Source of the DNA: Chthonomonas sp. UBA6659
GTDB lineage: Bacteria; Armatimonadota; Fimbriimonadia; Fimbriimonadales; Fimbriimonadaceae
NCBI GenBank assembly: GCA_002455425.1
Contig: DKKT01000071.1
Coordinates: 122,905-186,904 of the forward strand
Direction of reading: 5' to 3'
Length of the DNA stretch: 64,000 bases
Position numbers and translations under genes: made by a program
In this document: one piece after another, positions 7,492 through 18,079 of the stretch
Numbering within the stretch: the stretch's first letter is position 1
How the letters are laid out: each line of letters starts with the position of its first letter
Notes under the pieces: model-generated
The model's database searches: none
Told to the model about the DNA's origin: nothing
The model's input: the letters and a program-made list of their open reading frames with translations, nothing else

Positions 7492-8746
7492 AGACCTCGT
7501 CGAGTTCGGCGTGGGTAAGGCGCTCCGCGACGTCCGGGTCCTCGCGGACCGAAGTCTGAAAGTCCGCTCCCTCCCACGACCGCGCAGCGTGGCGCTGAGC
7601 GATGCCATACGCATCCCGACGAGAAAGGCCTTTGCGAATTAGGGCGATCATGAGATGCTCGCTGAACACCAGATCGCCCATCTGTTCGAGATTGGTCCGC
7701 ATGCGCTCCGGCATGACGACCAGACCGGCAAGGATTCGCGTCAAGCGCCCAAGCATGAAATCCACGAGTTGAAACGTGTCGGGCAGAATGACGCGCTCGA
7801 GTGACGAGTTCGTCAGGTCCCGCTCGTGCCACGTCGCGATCGTCTCGAGCATCATTCCGGCGTTGCCGCGAACGATACGCGCGAGACCGACGACCGTCTC
7901 CGAGTTCCATGGGTTTCGCTTGTGCGGCATCGCACTCGATCCGGTCTGGCCCTTGGCGAACGCTTCCTGCACTTCGAGGATCTCGGTCCGCTGGAGGTTC
8001 CGCAACTCGGTCGCGATCCGCTCGAGGCCGCCCGCAAGTACCGCGAGGACGCAAAGCAGGTTCGCGAGCCGATCGCGATTCACGATCTGGGTGCTGACCG
8101 GATCCGATCGCAATCCGAGGCGAGAGAGAATCCGCGTCTCGAGCTCGGGCGAGACATGGGCGTGGATGCCTACCGCCCCCGAAATCTTGCCGACCGAGAC
8201 GTCGTCCTGGGCGGCCGTCAGCCGCACTTGGCCACGCCGCAACTCGGTCTCCCAGCCGGCGAGCTTCGATCCGAACGTGATCGGCTCGGCATGGATCCCG
8301 TGGGTGCGCCCGATGGCGGGTGTCGCGGCGTAGGTCGTCTTCAGTTGCCGCACGGCATCGATCAATTGCGCCAGCGATCCCTGGAGAACATCGCACGAGT
8401 CACGAAGCATCATCCCAAGGGCGGTGTCGATCACATCGTAGCTGGTGACGCCGAAGTGGATCCAGCGGCCGGCGTTGGCCCGGTCGGCTTCGGCCGCAGC
8501 CGCGACGGACTCTTCGAGCGCACGCACAAACGCGGCTAGGTCGTGGCGCGTCTCCAACTCGATCGCGTCGCACCGCTCAAGCGTGAAGCCCGCGTGGTCG
8601 CGGATCGCGTCCCAGTCGCCCTGAGGGATCACGCCGTCCGCAGCGTAGGCCTCACAGATCGCGAGTTCGACGTCGAGCCAGCGCTCATATTTGGCCTGGC
8701 GGCTCCAGAGGCTGGACATTGCGGGAGTGCAGTAACGATCGATCAT
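7418..8746 (-). CDS. purB: Adenylosuccinate lyase
   Basis: 442 residues, normal for PurB. It has the fumarase/aspartase superfamily signature GSSAMPHKRNP (269-279) and the RTHGIHAEP loop (147-155) with the catalytic histidine. It removes fumarate from SAICAR and adenylosuccinate in purine synthesis. The ATG is preceded 10 bases upstream by TACCCT, a possible -10. The gene stands alone, not in a pur operon. It overlaps the M48 protease gene tail to tail by 74 bases. It ends in a short tail after the lyase core. Confidence 0.95.
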   Translation of the reverse strand: MIDRYCTPAMSSLWSRQAKYERWLDVELAICEAYAADGVIPQGDWDAIRDHAGFTLERCDAIELETRHDLAAFVRALEESVAAAAEADRANAGRWIHFGVTSYDVIDTALGMMLRDSCDVLQGSLAQLIDAVRQLKTTYAATPAIGRTHGIHAEPITFGSKLAGWETELRRGQVRLTAAQDDVSVGKISGAVGIHAHVSPELETRILSRLGLRSDPVSTQIVNRDRLANLLCVLAVLAGGLERIATELRNLQRTEILEVQEAFAKGQTGSSAMPHKRNPWNSETVVGLARIVRGNAGMMLETIATWHERDLTNSSLERVILPDTFQLVDFMLGRLTRILAGLVVMPERMRTNLEQMGDLVFSEHLMIALIRKGLSRRDAYGIAQRHAARSWEGADFQTSVREDPDVAERLTHAELDEVFSLSHHLRHANHAVRISESPQGSR

Positions 8747-8860
8747 GCCGCCGAAGAGGGTAGCACCATCCCTCCCGGTCCGCGCACTGCCGCAGGCCTC
8801 CGCAGGTACGTTTTCGCACTCTCTTGGGTGGTTGCCCAGAGCCGGTTTCCGACCACACGC

Positions 8861-8894
8861 AAAAAAGCCCCGCCCTCGGATCGAGGGCGGGGCT
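8861..8894 (-). terminator. Rho-independent terminator of the HAF-repeat gene
   Basis: A 12-13 bp GC stem (gccccgccctcg / cgagggcggggc) with a short loop, followed on the minus strand by six T residues. It lies 12 bases beyond the stop codon at 8906. This is the best canonical terminator in the window. Confidence 0.88.
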
Positions 8895-8905
8895 GCGGCT
8901 GTGGT

Positions 8906-10336
8906 TCAGTCGCCGAGGAGGCCGAAGTTTCGCACCAGGATGTCGAAGTCGTCCGAGTTCACGACGCCGTCTCGATTGACGTCACCGGTCCCGGCACCGC
9001 CGAAGTTCGCCACGAGAAGGTCGAAGTCATCTGAGTTGACCTCGTTGTTCCCGTCGACGTCGCCGTTCGCCAACGTCCACACAAGGCCCGAAGCGCCCGT
9101 GTCCCCGATCGTGACTCCGGCGAGCTTCTTACGCAGGAACGTCGAACTCTTGACGAAGATGTCGAAGCTGCCTCGCCGTTCGACCGTGAAGCTGAATGCT
9201 CGCGAGGCGTTCAGGGCGACGGTTCGCGACTCGATCAGGTAAGGCCCCTGCCGCAGTTCGACGACAACGTTCTGCGTCGTATAGGTGCCGAGGAAGTCGG
9301 CGAGATTGACGGTACCCGCGAGCGTGACCGGGATCGGTTTCGCCAGCCAGCCGCGCGGGCCCTGTCTCCAACCCTCGCCGACGATCCAGCCCGAGTTGTT
9401 GATTGCGAAGGCCGTGGAGAGGCTCCAGCCGGTACTGGAGTCGAGCCGGGTGTTCAGGTTCACCCGAACGCCATTCTCCCAGACGACGGCAACGGCGGCA
9501 CCGGTCGTCAACCGTCCGAATCCCACCGGCCGGCCGCTGTCATTGATATCCCAAGTACGGCTCTCGACGCCGAAATCCGAGATGCCGCTCTGGGAGGTCC
9601 AGTCGAAACCGGCGTAGAACGGCGCACCAGAAAGCGTGTATTCGGTCGTCCCGACCACGCGACCGAGGCTGTTCATGGCTTCGGCGCTGGTCGCGGCCGT
9701 GTCGTAGCCGGGCGTCGACGGAACGCCGATATCGGTAAGACTTCCATTCTCGAAAACGAACCCGCGTCGATTTGCGCCGATTCCGAAGTAGCCTGCGATC
9801 TTGCCTGAGCCGTTGATGTCGGTCGCCGCACTGTGGACCGGGCCGATCACGATCCCGACTCCGCCGACCCAGCGTGCCGCATAGGTTCGACCGATCGAAT
9901 CCATCCCATAACCGACGATCTCACCGCTGTCGTTGATCGCGTTGCCGGCGGTCCAGGGACCGACCGTCGTGAGGCTCATCGCCTGGGGGGTGTTCGCGGG
10001 CGCGACGAAGCCACGGCTGTCGTCGGGCGTAGACCAGCTTCTTCCCACGATGGTCCCCAAGTTGTTGATCCCGTAGGCCCCGCAAGACGTGTCGGTGCCG
10101 AGGGGCAGGATCACCGAGATGCCACCTGCCTGCGACCAACGGAATCCACGGGCATCCATGCCGACGCCGGCGGTTCCGGCGATCTCGCCGAGGTCGTTGA
10201 TGGCTTGCGGCTGGTACCACGTGCCTCCCGAAATCAGCCCGAGGTCTGTGACTCGGTACCTCGTTTGCGCCGACGCCGAGGGCGCCAGCGCCACCCCCAA
10301 AATGGCCAGAACTCCCCACACATAGAATCTATTCAT
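8906..10336 (-). CDS. Secreted HAF-repeat protein with dockerin-like tail
   Basis: 476 residues with a signal peptide ending ASAQ. At least seven HAF-type repeats follow with the core (I/M)N-x-x-G-x-(I/V)-x-G, for example INDLGEIAG, INNLGTIVG, INDSGEIVG and INNSGWIVG; these are known from exported proteins of several phyla and probably form a propeller-like fold. Then comes a beta-sandwich linker (about 345-420) and two EF-hand-like dockerin repeats sharing NSDDFDxLVxNFG. The same linker-plus-tail is found in the subtilisin at 57245-59347. ATG 10336 is chosen; in-frame GTG 10339 and TTG 10342 are closer to the GGAGG site and cannot be excluded. Function is unknown. Confidence 0.85.
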   Translation of the reverse strand: MNRFYVWGVLAILGVALAPSASAQTRYRVTDLGLISGGTWYQPQAINDLGEIAGTAGVGMDARGFRWSQAGGISVILPLGTDTSCGAYGINNLGTIVGRSWSTPDDSRGFVAPANTPQAMSLTTVGPWTAGNAINDSGEIVGYGMDSIGRTYAARWVGGVGIVIGPVHSAATDINGSGKIAGYFGIGANRRGFVFENGSLTDIGVPSTPGYDTAATSAEAMNSLGRVVGTTEYTLSGAPFYAGFDWTSQSGISDFGVESRTWDINDSGRPVGFGRLTTGAAVAVVWENGVRVNLNTRLDSSTGWSLSTAFAINNSGWIVGEGWRQGPRGWLAKPIPVTLAGTVNLADFLGTYTTQNVVVELRQGPYLIESRTVALNASRAFSFTVERRGSFDIFVKSSTFLRKKLAGVTIGDTGASGLVWTLANGDVDGNNEVNSDDFDLLVANFGGAGTGDVNRDGVVNSDDFDILVRNFGLLGD

Positions 10337-10377
10337 CACCAAGGACGTCCTCCAAAAAGAACAATGAGCGAATGGTC

Positions 10378-10396
10378 AGCCGACTTCAAGTCGGCT
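10378..10396. promoter_or_regulatory. Palindrome in the leader of the HAF-repeat gene
   Basis: agccgactt-c-aagtcggct is a perfect 9-bp inverted repeat followed by TTTT on the plus strand. It lies about 40 bases upstream of the HAF gene, in a 200-base intergenic stretch poorer in GC than its surroundings, which otherwise shows no gene. It could be an operator, a leader hairpin, or a terminator for an unseen plus-strand RNA. Confidence 0.4.
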
Positions 10397-10546
10397 TTTC
10401 GTTCTTGGCATTCTACACAGGCGAGAATACGAAACCAACTTTTCGGAATCGACTTGCGAAAGGCCTGGCAACTGACCCCGTAATGGTCCCGGGGCGAAGC
10501 CCGCATTGTTACGAGTGTTTTCAGCGAATTGTATCAAAAGCGAGCA

Positions 10547-11737
10547 TCAAACTCTCGTAAGGATCTGCTCCTTTTGGAAGAGGCGCACCACCCAAAAGAG
10601 CATCACCGCGGCGATGCCGAGACTGATTGCGACCGTCACGCCGATCCAGCCCCACTCGATCTTCCCCGTCAGGGCCGAGCGCACGTCGACGGCGGTGTTC
10701 AGAATCGGAACGAAGCGCACCCATGTGGACTTGGTCAAATCGGTGAATCCCAAGAACTGGCTGAAGATGGCCGGCATCAGGACCACGAAGCTGACGAGGG
10801 TGAGGTAGGTCTGAGCCTCTCGCATGTTCTTGGCGAGCGCGCTGACCGCGAGGAGCAGTCCGGCGAACGAAGCCACGAGCGGCAGAAGCACGGCGATGAC
10901 CGCCGCGATCGTCGGCAAACTCACGCTCATGCCCTGGGGGAAGAGCTTCGCGATCATCGGAATCGGCAGGCTCGCGAAGAGGAAGACCGCGACGACCGAA
11001 ATGAGGCTGCTCGCCAGGCAGACCATCGCCAAGGCCAGGAACTTCCCGAGGCAAATCTCGTTGCGGTGGGCAGGTGAGATCAGGAGTGTCTCCAGGGTGC
11101 CGCGTTCCTTTTCACCCGCGACAAGGTCGCTGACGATGCTGAAGCCTCCGTAGAATGCCCAGATGATGATCAGGTAAGGCAACAGCGAAATCAGGAACTC
11201 GTTGTTGAGACCGGTCGGCTTGGACACGTTCTCCGGACTTGGAGCGATCGGGATCATCACGGCCGGGGAGATCCCCTTCGATTCGAGGGTTTTGGCCGCC
11301 CGGGTCCGGTTGAAGAGGTCGATCTTCCCGACGACGTCCCGCATCGCCAGCTGCGAGAGCGGCGACGTCTCGTCGAACAGGATTTTGAGGGGTGCGGCAC
11401 CGGCTGCGATCCGGTTACCGAAGTCCGGCGCGAATTCGATGACGACCTTCGCGTCCCCGTCTCGGACCATGCGTCGTCCCTCGTCCAATGATGGGACGGT
11501 CTTGATCAGGGCATCCTTGCCGAGAATCTGCTCACTCAACGCATTCGCCGGTGCCGTCGCGCTGACGACATAGAGGTCGATCGGTCGCTTTTTGCGGACG
11601 GTATCTTGAAGAAAACCGAAGAGGAAGAGCATCAGGACGATCACGAAGACCGGCATCACGAAGGCTCCATTGATGACGCGCTTATCGCGGAACATTTCGC
11701 GAACTTCCTTTCGGAAAACAATCAGGATCTTGTTCAC
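10547..11737 (-). CDS. ABC-2 type transporter permease
   Basis: 396 residues. One transmembrane helix near residues 25-46, a large extracytoplasmic domain (about 50-185), then five or six helices from residue 190 on: the layout of NatB/YhaP-type ABC-2 permeases. The conserved cytoplasmic EKERGTLETLLISP motif (near 233-246) couples to the ATPase. It starts with GTG overlapping the ATPase stop codon by 4 bases, so the two are one unit. NatAB-type pumps export sodium or drugs, but the substrate here cannot be deduced. No other export component is near. Confidence 0.9.
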   Translation of the reverse strand: MNKILIVFRKEVREMFRDKRVINGAFVMPVFVIVLMLFLFGFLQDTVRKKRPIDLYVVSATAPANALSEQILGKDALIKTVPSLDEGRRMVRDGDAKVVIEFAPDFGNRIAAGAAPLKILFDETSPLSQLAMRDVVGKIDLFNRTRAAKTLESKGISPAVMIPIAPSPENVSKPTGLNNEFLISLLPYLIIIWAFYGGFSIVSDLVAGEKERGTLETLLISPAHRNEICLGKFLALAMVCLASSLISVVAVFLFASLPIPMIAKLFPQGMSVSLPTIAAVIAVLLPLVASFAGLLLAVSALAKNMREAQTYLTLVSFVVLMPAIFSQFLGFTDLTKSTWVRFVPILNTAVDVRSALTGKIEWGWIGVTVAISLGIAAVMLFWVVRLFQKEQILTRV

Positions 11738-12483
11738 ACCACCTCCTCCGGACGATAGTCAACGAGCTTGAGGAAGGCGCGCTCCAACGTTGTCTCTCCG
11801 ACTTGGTTCATCAAGGATTCGACGGTGCCCTCGCCCCGAATCTCACCGGCATGGATGACGGCGATATGGTCGCACAAGCGCTCCGCCTCACTCATAATGT
11901 GGGTGCTGAACACGACGGTCTTCTCGCGCTCCCGGCATTCCTCGATGAACTCCATGATCGTCTGGGCGGTCACGACATCGAGCCCCGCCGTCGGTTCGTC
12001 GAAGAAGAGAACCGGGGGATCGTGGAGAATCGCTCGAGCGATCGACACACGCTGCTTTTGGCCGGTCGAAAGCTTATCGCAGAGACGATCGACGAACTCT
12101 TGGAGTCGGAGCTTCTCGATGACGAAATCGAGGCGGTCCTGGAGGACTTTGCCCTCCAGTCCGTAGAGACCACCGAAGTACTGGAGCACCTCACGCCCGC
12201 TCAAGCGTCCATAGAGCGCCGTGGACGTCGACAGGAAGCCGATCGAAGCGCGAACCTGTTCGGATTGACCGACCACGTCATACCCGGCCACCGTCGCCCG
12301 CCCGTGGGTCGGCTGAAGGACGGTCGACAGCATCCGGAGCAGGGTGGTCTTGCCGGCGCCGTTGACCCCGAGCAAACCGAAGATCCGGCCCGGCTCGGCG
12401 TGGATCGTCACGTCTCGAACGGCCCGGATCACCCCCCGCTTCGCATCGATGAACTCCTTCCCGATCGCCTCTGTCCGAACCAT
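11734..12483 (-). CDS. ABC transporter ATP-binding protein, NatA type
   Basis: 249 residues. Walker A GVNGAGKTT (39-47), signature LSTGQKQR (138-145), Walker B VLFFDEP (158-164) and the switch histidine in FSTHIMSEAE. The signature has T where most have G (LSxGQ), as in many NatA-like exporters. It powers the ABC-2 permease encoded directly downstream with a 4-base overlap. I start at ATG 12483 because the core fold begins there and TACAAT lies 9 bases upstream; an in-frame start 60 bases earlier would add a tail without homology. It is divergent from the suf operon. Confidence 0.92.
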   Translation of the reverse strand: MVRTEAIGKEFIDAKRGVIRAVRDVTIHAEPGRIFGLLGVNGAGKTTLLRMLSTVLQPTHGRATVAGYDVVGQSEQVRASIGFLSTSTALYGRLSGREVLQYFGGLYGLEGKVLQDRLDFVIEKLRLQEFVDRLCDKLSTGQKQRVSIARAILHDPPVLFFDEPTAGLDVVTAQTIMEFIEECREREKTVVFSTHIMSEAERLCDHIAVIHAGEIRGEGTVESLMNQVGETTLERAFLKLVDYRPEEVV

Positions 12484-12492
12484 TCGGCCCGG

Positions 12493-12498
12493 ATTGTA
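12493..12498 (-). promoter_or_regulatory. -10 hexamer of the ABC exporter operon
   Basis: TACAAT on the minus strand, 9 bases before ATG 12483; the predicted leader is only two or three bases. Confidence 0.35.
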
Positions 12499-12552
12499 GC
12501 CGTTCTCGGCCATACGACAAAGGCCAAGGCGATCCCATTGCAAAACACAAAC

Positions 12553-12582
12553 ATGACGAAACCGTAGAGTTTCCGATATAAT
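12553..12582 (+). promoter_or_regulatory. Promoter of the suf operon
   Basis: ATGACG, an 18-base spacer and a consensus TATAAT at 12577-12582. The expected start of transcription is about 12589, just before the AGGAAG ribosome site and GTG 12600. The operon encodes an Rrf2 regulator that may act here; I did not find a clear Rrf2 operator. Confidence 0.6.
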
Positions 12583-12599
12583 CGCACGTAGGAAGAAGT

Positions 12600-13844
12600 G
12601 TGAGCGTCGCCAGTACCGTCCCGGCCTCGATCGATCTCGCCGCCCTCCGTGAGCGGTTCCCGGCCCTGCGTCAACAGGTCCACGGACGCCCGCTCGTGTA
12701 CCTGGACAACGCCGCCACGACGCAGCGGCCCGATGTGGTCATTCGGGCTACGGTGGATTTCTACGAAAAGGACAACGCCAATGTCCACCGCGGGGTCCAC
12801 ACCCTTTCCCAGCGCGCCACCCGGGACTTCGAAGAGGCCCGGCAAACCGTCCGAGCCTTTGTCGACGCCGCTCACGACGCGGAGATTCTCTTCACCAAGG
12901 GCTGCACCGAAGCGATCAACCTCGTTGCTGCGACTTGGGGACGAACAATGCTCCGAGAGGGGGACGAGATCCTCCTCAGCACGATGGAGCACCACGCGAA
13001 CATCGTGCCTTGGCAACTCGTGGCGGAGATGACCGGTGCGACGATTCGGCCGATCCCGATCGACGATCGCGGGCAAATCGACCTTTCCGCCTATGGGTCG
13101 ATGCTCACCGAGCGGGTCAAGTTGGTCGGCATCGTCCACGTCTCCAATTCGATCGGGACGATCAATCCTGTCGCCGAGATAACGGCGATGGCCCATCGGG
13201 TCGGGGCCAGAGTGATGATCGACGGAGCGCAGGCGCTCGCTCACCAAAAGGTTAGTGTGCGAGACCTCGATGTCGATTTCTACGCGATGAGCGGACACAA
13301 GGTCTACGGTCCGACCGGCATCGGTGCCCTCTACGGCAAGCGGGATCTGCTGGAAGCGATGCCGCCCTACCAAGCGGGGGGCGACATGATCCGAACGGTA
13401 ACGTTCGAGAAGACGACTTTCAACGATCTGCCGAACCGTTTCGAGCCGGGGACCCCAAACATCGCCGGGGCGATCGGTTGGGCGGCAGCGCTCAACTTCG
13501 TCGACAGGATGGGGATCGACGCGATCGGTCGCCATGAGCAGACCCTCACCCGCTACGCTCAGCACCGGCTCTCCGAAATCGACGGTCTCCGGCTCGTCGG
13601 CACCGCCGACGACAAGGCCGGGATCGTCGCCTTCTCCCTCGAGGGCATCCACCCTCACGACATCGGCACGGTGCTCGATCGGAACGGTGTCGCGATTCGG
13701 GCGGGTCACCACTGTACGATGCCTCTCATGCAACGATTCGGCCTACCGGCGACGGTCCGGGCGAGCTTCGCGATGTACACGAGTGAAGCCGAGATCGATG
13801 CTCTCGTCGCGGCCGTGCAGCAGGCCAAGGAGATCCTCGGATGA
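12600..13844 (+). CDS. sufS: Cysteine desulfurase SufS
   Basis: 414 residues of group II (SufS/CsdA) type. The PLP lysine lies in SGHKVYGPTG and the persulfide cysteine in RAGHHCTMPLM near the C-terminus. It takes sulfur from cysteine and passes it on as a persulfide, in this group usually to SufU or SufE. Its position as first gene of the operon, directly followed by sufU with an ATGA overlap, matches the Gram-positive-style SufS-SufU pair. The start is GTG with AGGAAG just upstream and a TATAAT promoter 18 bases before. Cytoplasmic. Confidence 0.96.
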   Translation: MSVASTVPASIDLAALRERFPALRQQVHGRPLVYLDNAATTQRPDVVIRATVDFYEKDNANVHRGVHTLSQRATRDFEEARQTVRAFVDAAHDAEILFTKGCTEAINLVAATWGRTMLREGDEILLSTMEHHANIVPWQLVAEMTGATIRPIPIDDRGQIDLSAYGSMLTERVKLVGIVHVSNSIGTINPVAEITAMAHRVGARVMIDGAQALAHQKVSVRDLDVDFYAMSGHKVYGPTGIGALYGKRDLLEAMPPYQAGGDMIRTVTFEKTTFNDLPNRFEPGTPNIAGAIGWAAALNFVDRMGIDAIGRHEQTLTRYAQHRLSEIDGLRLVGTADDKAGIVAFSLEGIHPHDIGTVLDRNGVAIRAGHHCTMPLMQRFGLPATVRASFAMYTSEAEIDALVAAVQQAKEILG

Positions 13845-14281
13845 ACGACGCCCTCCGCGAGCTTTACCAAGAGGTGATCCTCGACCACGGTAAGAAACCT
13901 CGCAACTTTCGCCCCCTTGAACAGGCAACTCACTGTGCCGAGGGTCACAACCCGCTCTGCGGCGATTGCGTCACGGTTCAGGTCATTGTCGAGGATGGCG
14001 TGGTCCGCGAGGCGACGTTTCAGGGCTCCGGCTGCGCCATTTCGACCGCCTCCGCGAGCCTCATGACCGAGGCGATTCAGGGCAAGTCGGTCGAAGAGGC
14101 GATGGCCCTGTTCGACGAGTTTCGCGCCGCCGTCGTCGAGAATCGAGAGTCGGACGATCTCGGCAAGCTCGAAGTGCTCCTCGGTGTCAAGGAGTTTCCG
14201 GTCCGGGTCAAGTGCGCCACGCTGGCGTGGCACACCCTTCAGGCCGCAATCCAGGGCGAAGGAGTCGCCTCGACGGAGTAA
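13841..14281 (+). CDS. sufU: Iron-sulfur assembly / sulfur transfer protein SufU
   Basis: 146 residues of the IscU-like fold. The three conserved cysteines are in NPLCGDCV (with an extra Cys two residues later), GSGCAIS and VKCATLAWH, and the 18-residue insertion of SufU relative to IscU is present between the second and third. SufU is a zinc-dependent sulfur acceptor for SufS. Translation is coupled to sufS (ATGA). Cytoplasmic. The extra cysteine of CGDC is worth noting because many SufU proteins have only the first. Confidence 0.94.
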   Translation: MNDALRELYQEVILDHGKKPRNFRPLEQATHCAEGHNPLCGDCVTVQVIVEDGVVREATFQGSGCAISTASASLMTEAIQGKSVEEAMALFDEFRAAVVENRESDDLGKLEVLLGVKEFPVRVKCATLAWHTLQAAIQGEGVASTE

Positions 14282-14284
14282 ACC

Positions 14285-14635
14285 ATGCCGGAGAAACTCG
14301 AAACCCCGACCCGACTCGATCCGATCCGCCGCGCCCTGTTGGAAGGCGAAGTGATCGAGTCTCTCCGAACGGTGTACGACCCGGAGATTCCGGTGAACGT
14401 TTACGACCTCGGTCTGATCTACGAGATCGAAGTGGGCGAGTTTGGGGACGTCAAGGTCCAGATGACCCTCACCTCACCCGCCTGTCCGGTCGCCGGCACG
14501 CTCCCTGGCGAAGTCGAACAGAAGGTCCGGGAGACCGCCGGCGTCCGCAGCGCCGAGGTCGAACTCGTCTGGGACCCCCCGTACTCGATGGACCGAATGC
14601 CCGATCATATCAAGCTCGAACTGGGACTTCTATGA
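14285..14635 (+). CDS. sufT: SufT-like DUF59/MIP18 family protein
   Basis: 116 residues made almost entirely of a DUF59 (MIP18) domain: VYDPEIPVNVYDLGLIY, then MTLTSPACPVAGTLP with the conserved cysteine, and WDPPYS near the end. SufT-type proteins help mature Fe-S proteins, particularly under high demand, and are often encoded in suf clusters. The gene follows sufU by 3 bases and overlaps the Rrf2 gene start (ATGA), so it is part of the operon. Confidence 0.92.
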   Translation: MPEKLETPTRLDPIRRALLEGEVIESLRTVYDPEIPVNVYDLGLIYEIEVGEFGDVKVQMTLTSPACPVAGTLPGEVEQKVRETAGVRSAEVELVWDPPYSMDRMPDHIKLELGLL

Positions 14636-15111
14636 AATTCAGCGCTCAAGAAGAATACGGACTCCGCTGCCTGATGACGATCGCGAGCCGCGATCTCGGA
14701 TCGGGTCTGACGATCCCCGAGATCGCGAAGATCGAGTCGATGACCCAGCCCCATGTGGCCAAGATGTTGGCCATTCTGCGGAAGGCCGAGTTCATTCGCA
14801 GCACGCGTGGCCAATACGGCGGATACATGTTGGCTAGGCGACCGGGGGAGATCATCATCGGGGATGTGCTCGCCGAACTCGGGGGTCGGATGTTCGAGTT
14901 CGGGTTCTGCGAACGCCACTCCGGAACCAGTGACGAGTGCGTCCACTTGCACGATTGCTCGGTGCGAGGACTGTGGACGCGCATTCAGAGCGCAGTCGAT
15001 GCCGTCGTCAACCGCATCACGCTCCAGGATCTCCTCGACGGAAAGATGGTCGACGAGCCGATTACGCTGCAACCGATCGCCCGACGCGGTAGCGTAGCCT
15101 CGATGCCATGA
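14632..15111 (+). CDS. Rrf2 family regulator, IscR/SufR-like
   Basis: 159 residues. The N-terminal winged helix (EEYGLRCLMTIA ... QPHVAKMLAILRKAEF) is typical of Rrf2. Three cysteines, C93, C103 and C109 (FCERH and ECVHLHDC), are spaced much like the Fe-S-binding cysteines of IscR, so this is likely an Fe-S-sensing repressor controlling its own operon. An ATGA overlap couples it to the DUF59 gene. Its place in the middle of the operon implies autoregulation. The operator was not identified. Confidence 0.92.
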   Translation: MKFSAQEEYGLRCLMTIASRDLGSGLTIPEIAKIESMTQPHVAKMLAILRKAEFIRSTRGQYGGYMLARRPGEIIIGDVLAELGGRMFEFGFCERHSGTSDECVHLHDCSVRGLWTRIQSAVDAVVNRITLQDLLDGKMVDEPITLQPIARRGSVASMP

Positions 15112-15449
15112 GCGAGTTTCCGGTCGAGGTGACGCCCGAGGCCGTGCTCCAGATGCAGCGGATCCTGAGCCGAAAGGGCCAAGAAGGCACGTTCATCCGG
15201 ATCGGGGTGAAAGGCGGCGGCTGCTCAGGACTGGAGTATGTTCTCCGGCTCGACACGGAGCGCTTGCCCCAAGATCTCGAACTGACCGTCGAGGACGTTG
15301 TGGTCGTGTGCGACGCCCGGTCCGCCGTCTTTCTCGAGGGGTCGACGCTCACCTACACCGGGAACTTGATCGGGGGAGGCTTCAGCTTCGAGAACCCGAA
15401 CGCGAAGCGCAGTTGCGGCTGCGGGACGAGCTTCACCCCGGCGAACTAG
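15108..15449 (+). CDS. A-type iron-sulfur carrier (SufA/IscA/ErpA family)
   Basis: 113 residues with the HesB/IscA signature: GGGCSGLEY for the first cysteine and SCGCGTSF at the end for the CxC pair. A-type carriers receive clusters from the scaffold and hand them to apoproteins. An ATGA overlap with the Rrf2 gene makes it the last gene of the operon. The scaffold genes sufBCD are not present in this window, so the operon holds sulfur mobilisation, carrier and regulation only. Confidence 0.92.
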   Translation: MSEFPVEVTPEAVLQMQRILSRKGQEGTFIRIGVKGGGCSGLEYVLRLDTERLPQDLELTVEDVVVVCDARSAVFLEGSTLTYTGNLIGGGFSFENPNAKRSCGCGTSFTPAN

Positions 15450-15484
15450 CGGGGACGACCGCATTTGAACCTGCCCCGATCGGG

Positions 15485-15541
15485 TAGAATCCGCCCAACG
15501 GGTCGGAGTGTCCGCCGTTGCACGGAGTCTCTCAAGAGAGA
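15485..15541 (+). promoter_or_regulatory. Possible pnp promoter and leader hairpin
   Basis: TAGAAT at 15485-15490 could be a -10 for pnp. The transcript would have a leader of more than 100 bases containing tctctc-aa-gagaga at 15528-15541. Leader stems are how pnp is autoregulated in enterobacteria; whether this one serves that role is inference. Confidence 0.35.
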
Positions 15542-15609
15542 TTGCGTAGAGCGGCTGATCGCGGCCCGGCGCAAGGGCGGTTTTGACGCCTTCGCGCAGG
15601 AGGCAATAG

Positions 15610-18036
<2,427 letters not shown>

Positions 18037-18042
18037 GCAACG

Positions 18043-18074
18043 TGACGCGACCCCGGCTTGCCGGGGTCGCGTCA
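18043..18074. terminator. Bidirectional terminator of pnp and the MBL hydrolase
   Basis: A perfect 15-bp stem (tgacgcgaccccggc and its complement) with a TT loop, between the convergent stops at 18036 and 18080. No T run. Confidence 0.7.
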
Positions 18075-18079
18075 TCGTG

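Noticed and set aside
10440..10546. A possible c-di-GMP (GEMM) riboswitch upstream of the HAF-repeat gene
   Set aside because: A few short pieces (gcgaaag, ccgggg) recall the motif, but the tetraloop-receptor and the conserved core could not be laid out on either strand.
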